DNA from: Zygaena filipendulae
Taxonomy: Eukaryota > Arthropoda > Insecta > Lepidoptera > Zygaenidae
Reading direction: 5' to 3'
DNA: 64,000 bases
Assembly (NCBI GenBank): GCA_907165275.2
Contig: OU015654.1
Location: 13,099,501 to 13,163,500 of the forward strand
Both the position numbers and the translations under genes were made by a program. The number at the start of each line of letters is the position of its first letter. Within the stretch, counting starts at the first letter, position 1. The notes beneath the pieces were generated by a model. That model was not told the origin of the DNA, did no database searches, and saw only the letters and a program-made list of their open reading frames with translations. Shown piece after piece: positions 1-11,295 of the stretch.

Positions 1-188
1 TTCATAATACCAACAAACATTATTATAAATATGGAGCGAATCCATAGAGTGTATGTATATTAGGTATGGGTTAAGCCGAGATTATTTTCAATACATACAT
101 CGAGTACCAATGACAACAGAAGTATCATAATCTTGTGTTCTTTTTTCTTGCTTTTTTATAGTGTTTCTATCACGCGGCTGCCAATAAT

Positions 189-505
189 GGGGATGTGGAC
201 TACTTTTGAAAATCGAAATTCTAATTAGTCCGTCAGTTAGAAAATAAAAAAAACAAGAGACACGTACTTTTTGCTTTTTCAAATAAATTAAAATATACAG
301 AGATAAAGCGCATTAAAGTTTAGGGTGAGGGGGTCGTGACGTCACGAACCGCTGAAACCGCCATACAAACTGTCAGAATAGTGACGTCACGCGAAATTTC
401 AACTCAATATATCGCCGTTATTTTTTGATTACGTAAAAAAAGAAAAAATACGTGTCCAATATTTTTTAATAATCTACAAGACGGACTAAAAAATAAAAAT
501 TATAG
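189..505 (+). mobile_element. MITE family A copy, 3' end decayed
   Basis: Starts GGGGATGTGGACTACTTTTG and carries the family core including two TGACGTCA sites. The right terminal repeat (consensus TAGTCAACATGCCCAT) is replaced by TAGTAG-rich sequence. Confidence 0.75.
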
Positions 506-839
506 TAGTATCTAGTAGTAGTAGACAGCGAAAATTATACGCAACATCTATTAGTTAGGATTAGTTACATATTAGCGCGAATTATCGAGGATTTGAATAA
601 GTGCCTTGTTTAAATTTTTACCGTGTTTTGGTTTCTATTCGTTCAATACTTTCACGTGATGCGCATTCATACAAACCGACAAGCAGACAAAAACATCCCG
701 AAAATTACCGAAATTAATTTTATCATAGTGATCCCTTGCAATTTTTTGTTTGATGTTATTTCAATATTTCTAACAGACATTCTTCAGACACATCAGTTCT
801 AGTGTATCATCATTATCTGTCTGTCTGTGTGTGATCATG

Positions 840-970
840 AAAGCATTACCTACGTACCTCGTACGTACCTCGTTGTCAGGGATACAGAAAAGTACACAAT
901 GCAGTTTTATTTCGGAATTCCCGTGGTAACTCTTTAAATAAGCTCTGGCAAAACCGCGAAAAACAGCTAG
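840..970 (+). mobile_element. Lep1-like Helitron fragment (3' end)
   Basis: Ends with a decayed hairpin and AACAGCTAG; contains GTTGTCAGGGATACAGAAAA and GGAATTCCCG blocks typical of the family. The left boundary is approximate. Confidence 0.5.
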
Positions 971-1014
971 TATTTATATGAATCTATAAATAATATAAAA
1001 ATTAACCCCTATTT

Positions 1015-1261
1015 CCCTTGGCTGGCTGGACCAATTTCGCTAATTCTTTTTTATTGTTGTAAGAAGAAGAATATGAAAAAAAAATTGGAGTTTCGGCGGG
1101 AATTCCGAAACTCACGAGGTTGAATCTCCAAAACGGATGGATCGATTTTGACGGGATTTCCACTGCTAATTAGCTGATGTTAAAATGAGTAAATTAGGCT
1201 ACTTCGGACTTCCTGCGGGAATTCCGAAACTCACACGGGTGAAAGCGCGGGACACAGCTAG
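1015..1261 (+). mobile_element. Lep1-like Helitron copy
   Basis: Ends CGCGGGACACAGCTAG at 1261. Two GGGAATTCCGAAACTCAC blocks suggest an internal duplication or two fused 3' ends. The 5' end is unclear. Confidence 0.6.
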
Positions 1262-1574
1262 TATAAAAAGCCAGTGTTTTTTTTCCCCATAAAAAAACGG
1301 TGTTCTAGAACGTCGACAGTTCAAAAATCGAAGACAATATGAGAAAGCAGTGTCAGCCACCCCGGCTACGGGCTAGGTGAATGACAACGCACTCCGGTCC
1401 CGACGCGCGACGCGACGGTCGGGAACACGAGTGGCGTTGCATTGAGCTTTATTAAAACCACGCTCGATTCAGAGCCAAGAAGTGGAAACGTCGGTAGTGT
1501 TGTACAGATGCGGCGCAATATCACTGGATGGGACAATATCTACATAATCATATATTCTTTATCATCGATAATTA

Positions 1575-1878
1575 TCCATACATAGGTATAAATAAAATTG
1601 AAGTGTCTGTTTCTTAATTCAAAATTAACATCTTTTCAATAATACATTAAGCATATGCAATAAGAAAAAACAATTTTTAAAATATTTCTCTGTCTATCGG
1701 TCTGTCTGTCTGTTTGTTTGTTCCGGCTAATCTCTAAAACGGCTGGAACGATTTTAACGGGACTTTCACTGGCAGATAGATGATGTTACGAGTACCTCAG
1801 GCTACTTTTATTTTAGAAACAAATAATTCTGACGGGAATTTCGTAACTCACGCGGGAGAAACCGCGGGGCGTAGCTAG
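1575..1878 (+). mobile_element. Lep1-like Helitron, GTCTGTTTGTTTG subfamily
   Basis: A left end like that at 47148 (TATAAATAAAATTG), then TTGTTCCGGCTAATCTC, GGGAATTTCGTAACTCACGC and the end AGCTAG at 1878. Confidence 0.65.
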
Positions 1879-2040
1879 TCTATAACATGTACTAAGAGCG
1901 AAAGGGTACTCATTGACTAAACACGAACTTAGAAAACGGAAAGTACCTGAACTTGAAGCTGAAAAGTGGCATAGTTTTTAGGTAGGATAGCTACGTCAGG
2001 GACTGACACGGCTGCGGGTGAAGCAAGTATTGTTGTGTAA

Positions 2041-2437
2041 TTGTGTGCTAATGGTATGGTGTGTGTGTTTGTTTGTAACGCTTTCACCACTCCTTATCTA
2101 TACTAATCTATACTAATATTATAAAGAGGAAAGATTTGATTTTTTCTTTGTTTGTTTGTTACGATTTAACTCAAAACGTACTGGACCGATTTCAAAAATT
2201 CTTTCACCATTAGAAAGCTACATTATCCCGAGTAATATAGGCTATATTGTAATCCGGAATCCCCGTGGAAATCACGAAATAATCGCGGGTGAAACCGCGC
2301 GGGACAGCTAGTTTGTACTAAACCGATCATTGTGAAATTTAGCATAGGGACACGTTGCACAGAAAATGACATAGGGTATTGTTATCCCAGAATTCCGGAG
2401 GGAACTCCAAAGTGAGACTGCGGGGAACGGCTACTAG
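2041..2437 (+). mobile_element. Older Helitron split by a younger Helitron
   Basis: The left part (GTTTGTTTGTAACGCTTTCA) stops near 2095 and the same family continues at about 2316 (ACTAAACCGATCATTGTGAA), ending ACTAG at 2437. The sequence between is the complete copy at 2107-2311. Confidence 0.6.
2107..2311 (+). mobile_element. Complete Lep1-like Helitron, 205 bp
   Basis: Begins TCTATACTAATATTATAAAG, ends with hairpin CGCGGGTGAAACCGCGCG and GGACAGCTAG, flanked by A and T as expected for Helitron insertion. Closest relatives in the window are at 30101 and 57695. Confidence 0.85.
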
Positions 2438-3840
2438 TTCGTATTCTTTGATCTATGTAGTTTGTCACCACATCTAGCGATGTCTCTACATCCCTGGCAC
2501 GACTCACGAACGCCACTCCACGGCGCGCGTTTCGCGTCGCGTTAAGTTTAATAAAACCGTGCTGCAACTTTATTCAGCGCTGTAGCTGCTATTTTTCCGT
2601 TGTCGCTCACTTGCCACTTTATTGCCGTGCAGTTTTTGCTCGCCCGCTACATTGCTCCCGGAGCGCGGATTGTGCTCTCGAGAACTTAATGGCGGCGATG
2701 CGAACAACGCGGGATTGCGATGCTAGTGCCAACGGACGTTTTTAAGTCATAATGTTTCACTATTTAAACATTATTGTTTATGATACTGTTTGTTACACTG
2801 TACAGTTTACACTCTACATATACAAGGTGTAAAGTTAAACGAACTCAATATACATACAGGGTGTGAGTTTTTATGAGAGATATATTTGAGGACGGTATTT
2901 TGTATTCGATTCTCGTTTCAAATATCTAGAAAAAATCAAGTTTGCGATTTTTTTTTTCACATATAAAAAATAAGCATGGATGCTCTAATTTTATCAATGC
3001 AATATTCGATTGTATTGCTGCTGCAGCGCCGAGATGTTAATTTTCAAAAATTCACTCGTTTATAGACGAACAAGTATCAAAAGAGTCATTGAAAGAATGA
3101 AACATTTTACTATACCGATACTGAAATGATTTTAATATAAAAATAAAAGCAAAACTTTCTGTATTGGTAAACAATGTTTTCTATTCCCAGTTTTTTACAA
3201 CCACAGAATAAGCAGAACGGTTTTATAATTTATTTTATAATATATACGCACAGCCTCGAATTTTTTGTTTTAGTTCCATTTCGGCCTACCCTAATTTACC
3301 CTTTTTTATATTTTCCAAGTTAGATTCACCGTTAGTTAATGGCTACAGGTTATCTAAAGGGTTTAACTTTGAACGGTAAATTGCACTGCCATTGGACAGA
3401 GCGCATCGGGGATCGGAATCAAAAATGCAATCTCTGATCCCGGACACTTTTGATCGCGGATCGTTTTTTTTGTCGCTTAAAACGGGAAACTTTTGTGCTG
3501 ATACCAGTTCTATTCGATTCAATATATTAACTGGATGCTGTTCGAGGTGCTATGTGTGCGATTTTGAATTTAATTTTAAGTTTATACTGTGTATAATATG
3601 CTGTATGCTCTATCCTCTATGCTCTATGCTCTTTATATGCTCTTACAGAATATAATTAGGTACATTGCTGTATTTTTGGAAGCATCATTTTCTTTTACAT
3701 TTTAATACGTAGGTATTCTGTAACACACAAACTTTGTATAAATTGAACTTCTTAGTAGAGGAACGCTTCTTTGTAGAAAATAAAAATACGCTTTTAAAAA
3801 GGAGTAGGCACTTTTTATCCTGGAATGGGCTTGTCAACTA
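2438..3840. other. No gene seen
   Basis: AT-rich unique-looking sequence. A GC-richer part (2480-2720) resembles 1380-1480 only loosely. Short TATGCTCTATGCTCT-type repeats occur at 3599-3640. No terminal repeats or coding frame were found. Confidence 0.4.
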
Positions 3841-3842
3841 AA

Positions 3843-3905
3843 TTCTAGTTTTTAGTCCGTCTTGTAGACTTGATCTACAAGATGGACCAAATAGAAATTT
3901 GATTT
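3843..3905 (-). mobile_element. MITE family A end fragment
   Basis: TTTTTAGTCCGTCTTGTAGA followed by a mirrored TCTACAAGATGGACCAA: two fused inner-end pieces of family A with no core. Confidence 0.45.
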
Positions 3906-4332
3906 TCATTTCCCGGAAACAAGCCTAAAGAACTATGAAATGAAAGCGGCAAAATCGTGGGGAACAAAAAAGCGGGCTAGTAAATTAATACGAATAAAAC
4001 TGTTAAAACTGTTAACTGAAAAATGAACATTGAGAATTCTAAAGCCAAACTATTTATTAAATATAATTAAAAGTATTTGGAAAAGCTCCCTTTTGATGCG
4101 ATTAGGTCAAATAAGGTTGATTAGGCGCTTATAATAATCTGGTTGACATGATATTATTGGCAGAAACGTATAATTTATGATGATGAGTTAAATAAAATTT
4201 TATGAAAATTGTTGACAAAAAGTCTGACTCTTAAATATCAATACCAATAAAAGGCACTAATCGGGATTCTACCTACCCAGGTAAATATTAGATATATTTA
4301 GATAATATATTAGATATATTAGATTAATTTTT

Positions 4333-4400
4333 AAGGTTCCTTAGGCCAATGGCAAAAGTACAAAAGTGGGAGTCTCTCCGTCAATGATGTAGAGAAATTA
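4333..4400 (+). mobile_element. Fragment of repeat family L
   Basis: TTAAGGTTCCTTAGGCCAAT GGCAAAA resembles 18345-18440, a widespread lepidopteran repeat end. Boundaries are uncertain. Confidence 0.4.
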
Positions 4401-4484
4401 TGGAAAAAAATGGGGTAGGTAATGAAATCCATACATGAAAAAAAAATTTCGCAAATAGATTAGAGTGATTTACGAGGAAGATTT

Positions 4485-4559
4485 ATATATCTTATTTTAT
4501 CCTAGAATTCCCGCGGGAACTTTTAAATTGCCGAGGGTGAAACCGCGGGGGACAGCTAG
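4485..4559 (+). mobile_element. Lep1-like Helitron 3' end
   Basis: GAATTCCCGCGGGAAC, GGGTGAAACCGCGGGG and GACAGCTAG ending at 4559. The 5' part is lost. Confidence 0.7.
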
Positions 4560-5295
4560 TTTTAAAATAAATACCTCTGTCTCAGAATTCTTATTTTAAT
4601 TTGGATGCCATTTTGGACACTGCGTGAGCTCTTACAGCATTGCTTCATTGTTCTATGTCAAAATCCATAACACTTTACACACCCCAGGACTACTTAACGC
4701 GAAACGTGGGGGGACAAATGCGTTATCGTCGCGAAAGGAGGGGGCGTGAACGAAAACTTACGTTGCTTCTTACCGTACATCGTCTGATAAATTATTTATT
4801 ATTTGCTAAAACGAAATCGTCGCGGAATGATAAATACTAAATAGAGAATGTTCAGTCCGTATAAATGCTGCGGAATTTCACGCTTTTTCGTAACACAAGA
4901 ACATGTAAATGTATTAAAACACTGAAAATATAATCCAAATACCGATTTCCACGAGTCTGACTTCAAAACTGACAGCACGTCCACATATATTGCGCTATCC
5001 TTTTTCACACTTTTAGGTATTGAATGACGAAAAATCCTTTTTTATTGAGTGTTCCCATCACCAAAAAGGACAAAAAACTACATAGCTTTGGTACTTTCGG
5101 ATAGTTTAATGGTCAACCGGTATTTAGGATAAATATGTTTGAGACTAAACAATAATTAAACAGGCGGTGTTTGTCTTTATATAGTTGTGCAATTATAATG
5201 AATAATGATGTTAATTAAGTGCATGAATTATTGTAATGTAACAAGTAACAACTGCTGGCAAACCAAATAAAATAACAATAATAAAAAAAAAATCA
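4560..5295. other. No gene seen
   Basis: Unique-looking AT-rich DNA with short open frames on both strands and no supporting motif. Confidence 0.4.
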
Positions 5296-5532
5296 TCTAT
5301 ACAATGCTTTGTCCTGAATAACAACTGATCGATCAACGCACAGCCTAAACCATTGATCGTAGAGACCTTAAAATTGGAGGGTGTGATCTTCGTATGACGT
5401 AGGCATCTGATAAGAAATGATTTTTGAAAACTCAACTCCTATAAGAGTGTGAAAAGGGGTTACAAAGTTTGTATGGAACAATTGCGCGTGAACTCCGAAA
5501 TTAATGCGGGTGAAACCGCGTGGAACAGCTAG
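5296..5532 (+). mobile_element. Helitron, CTTTGTCCTGAA subfamily
   Basis: Begins TCTATACAATGCTTTGTCC, carries GATCAACGCACAGCCTAAAC and GTGTGATCTTCGTATGACG, ends hairpin GCGGGTGAAACCGCG plus CAGCTAG. Shares its body with 27556-27775 and, inverted, 14367-14588. Confidence 0.75.
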
Positions 5533-5719
5533 TTATTTAAATGTAAATGTGAGTTTGTTTGGTACTCTTTCGCATTTTAACTACTCAACCAATCATCATG
5601 TAATTTTGCATACACGGTGTCTGGGGTATAGAAAAGGATATAGGCAGGAATGTTACCTTTCATTTTGAAATAAATAAAAAATCTCCTTCAACGCAAACGA
5701 AGTCACGGACGCGAACTAG
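5533..5719 (+). mobile_element. Decayed Helitron joined head to tail to the previous one
   Basis: Starts just after the CTAG at 5532; TTTAACTACTCAACCAATCA and GTCTGGGGTATAGAAAAGGA are family blocks; ends AACTAG at 5719 with a poor hairpin. Confidence 0.45.
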
Positions 5720-6267
5720 TACGCGATAAGTTTCAAATCGTCTTTACAAAAAAAAGTGACTTAAAAATATAATGGTTGTAGTTACAAGTACAAAATTAGA
5801 GTTTTAATCAATTGTTTTAACAAAAGTTTGGTCTTTAGAGTCACGTGCTTTTCATTAGGCAAGAGATCTTTCAAAGAAAATTCGAATTTCTCCAAAGACA
5901 CAATTGCCGTGAAATTTATTAATAACTTGGATCCTAACAATATCGGTGGTAACAACTTTCTCTTTGTGAATTTTGTGTGCACAGAAAGCCCTTTCTCAGC
6001 CGTACATTTGGGGACATTTCAAAGTCAAAGTGGGCAAGTTTCGTGTAAGGTACGTAAAAGCGGATATAACTCTATGTAACGTCAGTTAAAAACGACTTTG
6101 GCGGCAACTTTGCGGCACGCACTCGCCTTTCATGTTTAACTTCCACATGTCAAAGATTGATGTCGGTTGTACAATCAACGACAAAACTACAACCCAAAGT
6201 AAGTTCGATTAACTTTTATTGCATAACTATAACTTATTCACGTCAGTGAAATCAATAATAATATAAT
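5720..6267. other. No gene identified
   Basis: Contains an 83-codon frame (5828-6079) starting MVFRVTCFSLGK. It has no recognisable domain or splice context, so it is not called. Confidence 0.35.
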
Positions 6268-6600
6268 GGGGATGTTGACTACTTTTAAAAATCACAATTC
6301 TTAGTCAATTAGTCCGTCAGTTAGAGAATAAAAAAACAATAGACACGTATTTTTTGCTTTTTCAAATAAATTAAAATATACAGAGATAAACCACATTAAA
6401 GTTTAGGGTGAGGGGGTCGTGACGTCACTAACCGCTAAAACCGCCATACAAACTGTTCTGATAGTGACGTCACGCGAAATTTCAACTCAATGTATCGCCG
6501 TTATTTTTTGATTACGTAAAAAAATAAAAAATACGTGTCCAATATTTTTTATGAATCTACAAGACGGGCTAAAAAAAAAGAAAATTAGTCAACATGCCCA
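6268..6600 (+). mobile_element. MITE family A, near complete
   Basis: GGGGATGTTGACTACTTTT at the left, TAGTCAACATGCCCA at the right, flanked by TAAT and TTA consistent with a TA target duplication. Two GTGACGTCAC-type sites (6419-6428 and 6463-6472). Confidence 0.85.
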
Positions 6601-7902
6601 TTAGTATGTATAACAAAGTAGAATTTTTTCAAACGCTAATATTATGATGAGACAAAGTAATAATTTTTGTGATGAGAAAATTTTCTATATTAGCTGAAAA
6701 AGAAAAAAATTTGCTCATAAAAAAAAAGTAATTTTAGGTAAGTAGGCATTTGCGAGTAAAAAATTTAACAGATAAACTAAAAGTGCCAGGCAATCTTATA
6801 AGACAATGAACGATTTCGGTAGGCATCTCTGAAGAATGTAATCGAAACTTTCACGTTTTAGCGAGTGACATAAAATTTGCAATATCTTGATCTACTATCT
6901 CAGAAGAATTTATTCTTCTGAGTCTACTATCTACTACGCTAACAGTATAGTAAGTAATTGCATAAAATTCGTCCCTTTTTCTAAAATTTAATTTTTCTGA
7001 AATCAATAAAGAATTAATTCAAATGAAACTATCAAAAACACTATATTTGCTCAAAATTATCGATATGTAATTTCATAGTTTAAAGACGAGTTTGTCTTTA
7101 ACTTAAATATTATTTACACCGTATTAACAACGTCAGCTGTGAAATTGTAAAAACTTAAAATTAAAAATACTTACCAGTATGCAAGAATGTGTATGCAAGA
7201 AGTGAAAATTTTGAAAAAGGTTTTAATGAGAGCATTGAACCGGTCTCCAAGCAAGCCGTTTGTCAAAATATTCGACCACAGTTGATTTGTTACGTGTATG
7301 TGTTCACTGAAAACTTACACGAGTGACCCAAGTGTAAAAAATATGTATTACCCCCGCCCCGTCCGCAAAGAAGTTTCGATTCCTTTCGATTTTTCAAAGG
7401 TTGACTGGAAGAAATCCCCTCGCGGGATAAGTTCGCCTTTGAGCATAAATTACCTATTTGTTTTGATTTTATCAACTTGTAAGAACTTTGTTTATGCTCA
7501 ATAAAGTATACAAACAAACAAACAAACAAACAAGTTTCATTTCAGAAAGATTGATGAGATTCCATAAATTAATTATTAAATTCCGCTTGCATCGCATCCG
7601 CAGTTTGGATGTTTTTAAATGTTTGCTCGTCAGAATAAAAATTAAATAAACAAAAAATCGAGCACTTGATTCTTTGGCATCATTCGTTGGCATATATTTA
7701 AATATATTTTTTTTACCAGGTATATTCGAAATAATAATTGTTTGAACGCATTTGTATGATCTGAAACAAAAGTTTATATTGCAATTATTTTAACTAACTC
7801 CTAATGCCCCCATTAAGCAAGCTCCCTTCACCGAAACTTCAACGTGATTTCCTCAGGAACTCTGTATAGGAATGAAAAGCATGTTGTCCTATTCCCAGAC
7901 TC
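6601..7902. other. No gene seen
   Basis: AT-rich DNA. A (CAAA)n-like run (7510-7533) and a palindrome at 6900-6925 (CAGAAGAATTTATTCTTCTG) stand out. Nothing coding was supported. Confidence 0.4.
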
Positions 7903-8330
7903 ACCGCCGCACTCAGAGTCGACTTTAATGATTACTTAGTTAAATATAGATTTTTAAAACAAAACTGCCGCAATCAGACAAGTTTAATAAATTAATGTTA
8001 ATTGGCATTTAACTAATTAAGTTACATCTTATTAAATGCCAATTAACATTAATTTACTGAACGTCTCTGACTGCGGCAGTTTTGTTTTAAAAATCTATAC
8101 TTAACTAAGTAATCATTAAAGGCGACTCTGAGTGCGGCCGTAACCGGCCGTAACTGCCGCAATCAGAGACGTTCAGTAAATTAATGTTAATTGGCATTTA
8201 ATGAGATGTAACTTAATTAGTTAAATGCCAATTAACATTAATTTATTAAACTTGTCTGATTGCGGCAGTTTTGTTTTAAAAATCTATATTTAACTAAGTA
8301 ATCATTAAAGTCGACTCTGAGTGCGGCGGT
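7903..8330. mobile_element. Foldback family B, inverted duplication
   Basis: A full family-B foldback (7903-8140) followed by a second copy lacking its first ~60 bases (8152-8330). The block 7903-8081 is the reverse complement of 8152-8330 with about two mismatches in 179 bases. Arms carry CGCCGCACTCAGAGTCGACT and AACTGCCGCAATCAGA. Confidence 0.85.
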
Positions 8331-8600
8331 TAAACTACTAACTACTAAAAGGACATCGTAACCAGATTAAGTGAGTGGGTACAGCAGTAAATGGCATTAT
8401 TATCCAACACATCAATCGGGCGACCGCGCGCCAGACGCGTGTCAAATGAAGCGTTATTATAATTAATCGGCTACCATTAACATATACATTACGCATCCAT
8501 TGTACGGATGCGTACCTACAAACGTGAGCTACGACGGCTAATTCTGCTAACGATATATACGAAATCGTTATCACTCCCGCCTAGGTAAGGGTCTCCCCTA

Positions 8601-8690
8601 TAGACGGGCAATCAACCCGATTCTTGGATTTAAACCCGATAAAACGCCCAGGTTTAAATCAGGTTTAAACCCAAGCACCGGGTTGATTAA
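8601..8690. repeat. Hairpin element
   Basis: GGGCAATCAACCCGATTC and GGATTTAAACCC pair with GGTTTAAACCCAAGC and CGGGTTGATT. Part of the left end recurs at 56645 (GATGGGCAATCAACTC), suggesting a small dispersed element. Confidence 0.45.
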
Positions 8691-8725
8691 TTAAATCATC
8701 CATCTATATTCTATTGTCTCCAATA

Positions 8726-9044
8726 GGCATGTTGACTAATTTTTATTTTTTATTCCGTCTTGTAGATTATAAAAAAATATTGGACACGTATTTTTTCTTT
8801 TTTACGTAATCAAAAAACAACGGCGATATATTGAGTTGAAATTCCGCGTGACGTCACTATTCTGACAGTTTGTATGGCGGTTTTATAGTGACGTCACGAC
8901 CCCCTCACCCTAAACTTTAGTGCGCTCTATCTCTGTATATTTTAATTTATTTGAAAAAGCAAAAAATACGTGTCTATTTTTTTTTTTTTTTCTAACTGAT
9001 AGACTAATTAGAATTTTGATTTTCAAATGTAGTCAACATCCCCA
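8726..9044 (-). mobile_element. MITE family A, inverted copy
   Basis: GGCATGTTGACTAATTTTTA at left, TAGTCAACATCCCCA at right, TGACGTCA near 8849 and 8889. Length 319 bp. Confidence 0.85.
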
Positions 9045-9684
9045 TTCCGACACTAGCGTTCTCGCATCAAATTCGGCCGTCGCCCTTTAAGATTTTTAAT
9101 CTTCTTTCAATTATTATTATTATAATGCCCGTGTTTTCACCTGTATCAATCTCGGGCTTCCTTCGGGAACTCCTTGTTTTACAGGTACAAAATATCCTCC
9201 GATACGGTGATCCAAGACATGACCTACTGTTATACAAAAAAGTTAAATAAACGTTAAATATTTTTTCGGCGTAATTTTATTCTCACTTTTTAGTGCTACT
9301 AGAAGTAAAGAAGCCAATCTCACCGACGCGTCGATTCGAAAACGATTACGTTATTGAACTAACAGAATATCACGTCAGGTCACGACCGATGTAGGTATTA
9401 TGAGATTTGGAACGCTCTATAGTATATTGCGGTTGATGGATGAACAGTGGTGGACATTTTTTCACTTGATAATGGGCTCAGGATTTAGAATAAAATTCGA
9501 TGGATTTGAAAGTTTTATACTCGACTTAAGTAACGAAGAAGGGAGGCCGTTTTAAATGTTTTATGCGATGGAGATTTGGTGAGGGATATGCTTTCTCTTT
9601 TATTATTACATGTAGTAGAAGACGAGTCCAACTTCGTCCAAATCTTGTCGAATAAATCTAGGGTTGACTTGACACTTGACAGTA
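9045..9684. other. No gene seen
   Basis: Possible heavily decayed Helitron scrap near 9131-9180 (TTCCTTCGGGAACTCC). Otherwise featureless AT-rich DNA. Confidence 0.35.
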
Positions 9685-10041
9685 ACGGTGCGTACAGAAT
9701 ACACAAAACGTGTTGTATAACATTGTCATATAACATGTTTCGGATAATGTGGACACTGAATGTTATATAACATGTTATATAACTTAGTCACGTTAGCTAT
9801 TTGTTTTTCTTTTGTTATATAAAAGTTCAATAGTCGCTGCCGCAGCTAGTGAAACGTCCTCTCAGAGTCGCTGTGGATAGCATAGCACTTAAGAACGACA
9901 AACGACAATGGTTGTATAACATTGTTATTTTAATGTGTACACTCTTGTTTTGTGTTGCAATGTTGAACAAACATGTTACATAGTGTGGACGTGTTATATA
10001 ACACAAGTTATCTAACATTTTACGTAGTCTCTACGCACCGT
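9685..10041. mobile_element. Candidate MITE, ACGGTGCGTA ends
   Basis: ACGGTGCGTACAGA at the left pairs with TCTACGCACCGT at the right, 357 bp apart. Inside, TTGTATAACATTGT occurs at both 9712 and 9912, and GTTATATAACATGTTATATA AC forms a local palindrome near 9761. Target duplication not clear. Confidence 0.6.
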
Positions 10042-10428
10042 GATATGATTAAAATTAAAAAAAAAAAATCATTTGTTTTCATTCTAAACTGAGTTGATTC
10101 CCTTTCAATCTGTTCTGTGGATTCAACCTTCAACTCGCTCATTTCTGTTGCTTTGAGAAGTTTTATGTGTAGATTAATCTAGATACAGTTTACAACAACT
10201 TATTTCAGGGCGAGGAACTCGGAGCAGTGACCTAGACTAGCGATCCAGGCCCAGGTGTAGGTTTAAGTGGCCCCTTTCAGTTTATAATAATGCTTGGAGA
10301 TTAATAAACGTCACCTGGTCCCAAACTAAGCAGTATTGGATACTAACTAGACCACGGATGCAATACTTACATGAACATACGGTACAGTCAGTAGCAACAA
10401 TATGTTATGTTATAAAAAAACGGCCAAG
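10042..10428. other. No gene seen
   Basis: AT-rich sequence with an A9 run; nothing recognised. Confidence 0.35.
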
Positions 10429-10464
10429 TGCGAGCCGGACTGGCGCGCCAAGGATTCCGTACAC
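10425..10464 (+). mobile_element. Fragment of repeat family L (CGGCCAAGTGCGAG end)
   Basis: AAACGGCCAAGTGCGAGCCG is a familiar end of a widespread lepidopteran repeat. Only about 40 bases remain before a Helitron begins. Confidence 0.5.
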
Positions 10465-10470
10465 ACATCT

Positions 10471-10729
10471 TCTAATATATATAAATCACGTGTCACGTTG
10501 TATGTCCGCGATGGACTCCGAAACTACTGAACGGATTTTGATAAAATTTTGTAACCATTCATAAAATGGTCCAACTTAAAAGATAGGATAGTTTTTATCC
10601 CGGAATTCCCTCGGGAACTCCGGAATTAATGCGGGGAACTGCTTATCACCGTAAACTAAAGCACTTTTTTCCCGGAATTATCGCGGGAACTCCGAAATTA
10701 CCGCGGATGAAATCGCGGGGGACAGCTAG
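10471..10729 (+). mobile_element. Helitron, AATATATATAAATCACGTG subfamily
   Basis: Starts TCTAATATATATAAATCACG, contains GACTCCGAAACTACTGAACG and two GGAATT...CGGGAACTCCG blocks, ends GGACAGCTAG at 10729. Same subfamily as the array at 48568-49230. Confidence 0.85.
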
Positions 10730-10898
10730 TCTAAGTATAAATTGAGGGACAAACTTTACATTTCTGTCAGAAAACGTGTCACTATGATATTATTTAAATA
10801 TTTTATATCTAGATACTTGTGTCTTTAAAATAGCAGAAGGTTATCATCATTTCTGTCATTTACCAACTTTGATTTTGTTTTACCTGAAATAATTTAAT

Positions 10899-11225
10899 GG
10901 GCATGTTGACTAATTTTTATTTTTTAGTCCGTTTTGTAGATTATTAAAAAATATTGGACACGTATTTTTTCTTTTTTTACGTAATCAAAAAATAACGGTG
11001 ACATATTGAGTTGAAATTTCGCGTGACGTCAGTATTCTGACAGTTTGTATGGCGGTTTTGTGGTTAGTGACGTCGCGACCTCCTCATCCTAAACTTTAAT
11101 GCGCTTTATCTCTGTATATTTTAAATTATTTAAAAAAGCAAAAAATACGTGTCTATTGTTTTTTTATTTTCTAACTGACGGACGGACTAATTAGAATTTT
11201 GATTTTTAATAGTAGTCAACATCCC
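10899..11225 (-). mobile_element. MITE family A, inverted copy
   Basis: GGGCATGTTGACTAATTTTT at left, GTAGTCAACATCCC at right, flanked by TTTAAT and TAG. One CRE site is changed (GTGACGTCGC) and one is TGACGTCA. Confidence 0.85.
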
Positions 11226-11229
11226 TAGT

Positions 11230-11295
11230 TCTGCAATGTATCTTATGTATTAGGTATTACTGGTAATAAACGATTATTATTATTATTATTAATTT
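11230..11295 (+). mobile_element. Retroelement 3' tail
   Basis: GGTAATAAACGATTATTATT with an ATT repeat looks like the 3' end of a LINE or SINE. No body was recognised. Confidence 0.35.

Noticed and set aside
1321..2600. Similarity between 1430-1485 and 2540-2585 around TTTAATAAAACC
   Set aside because: Only short and gapped matches; not enough to call a repeat family.
5828..6079. 83-codon frame starting MVFRVTCFSLGK
   Set aside because: No recognised domain, no splice signals and a similar-length antisense frame in the same place.
9131..9180. Possible Helitron scrap
   Set aside because: Only TTCCTTCGGGAACTCC fits; no hairpin or CTAG is present.
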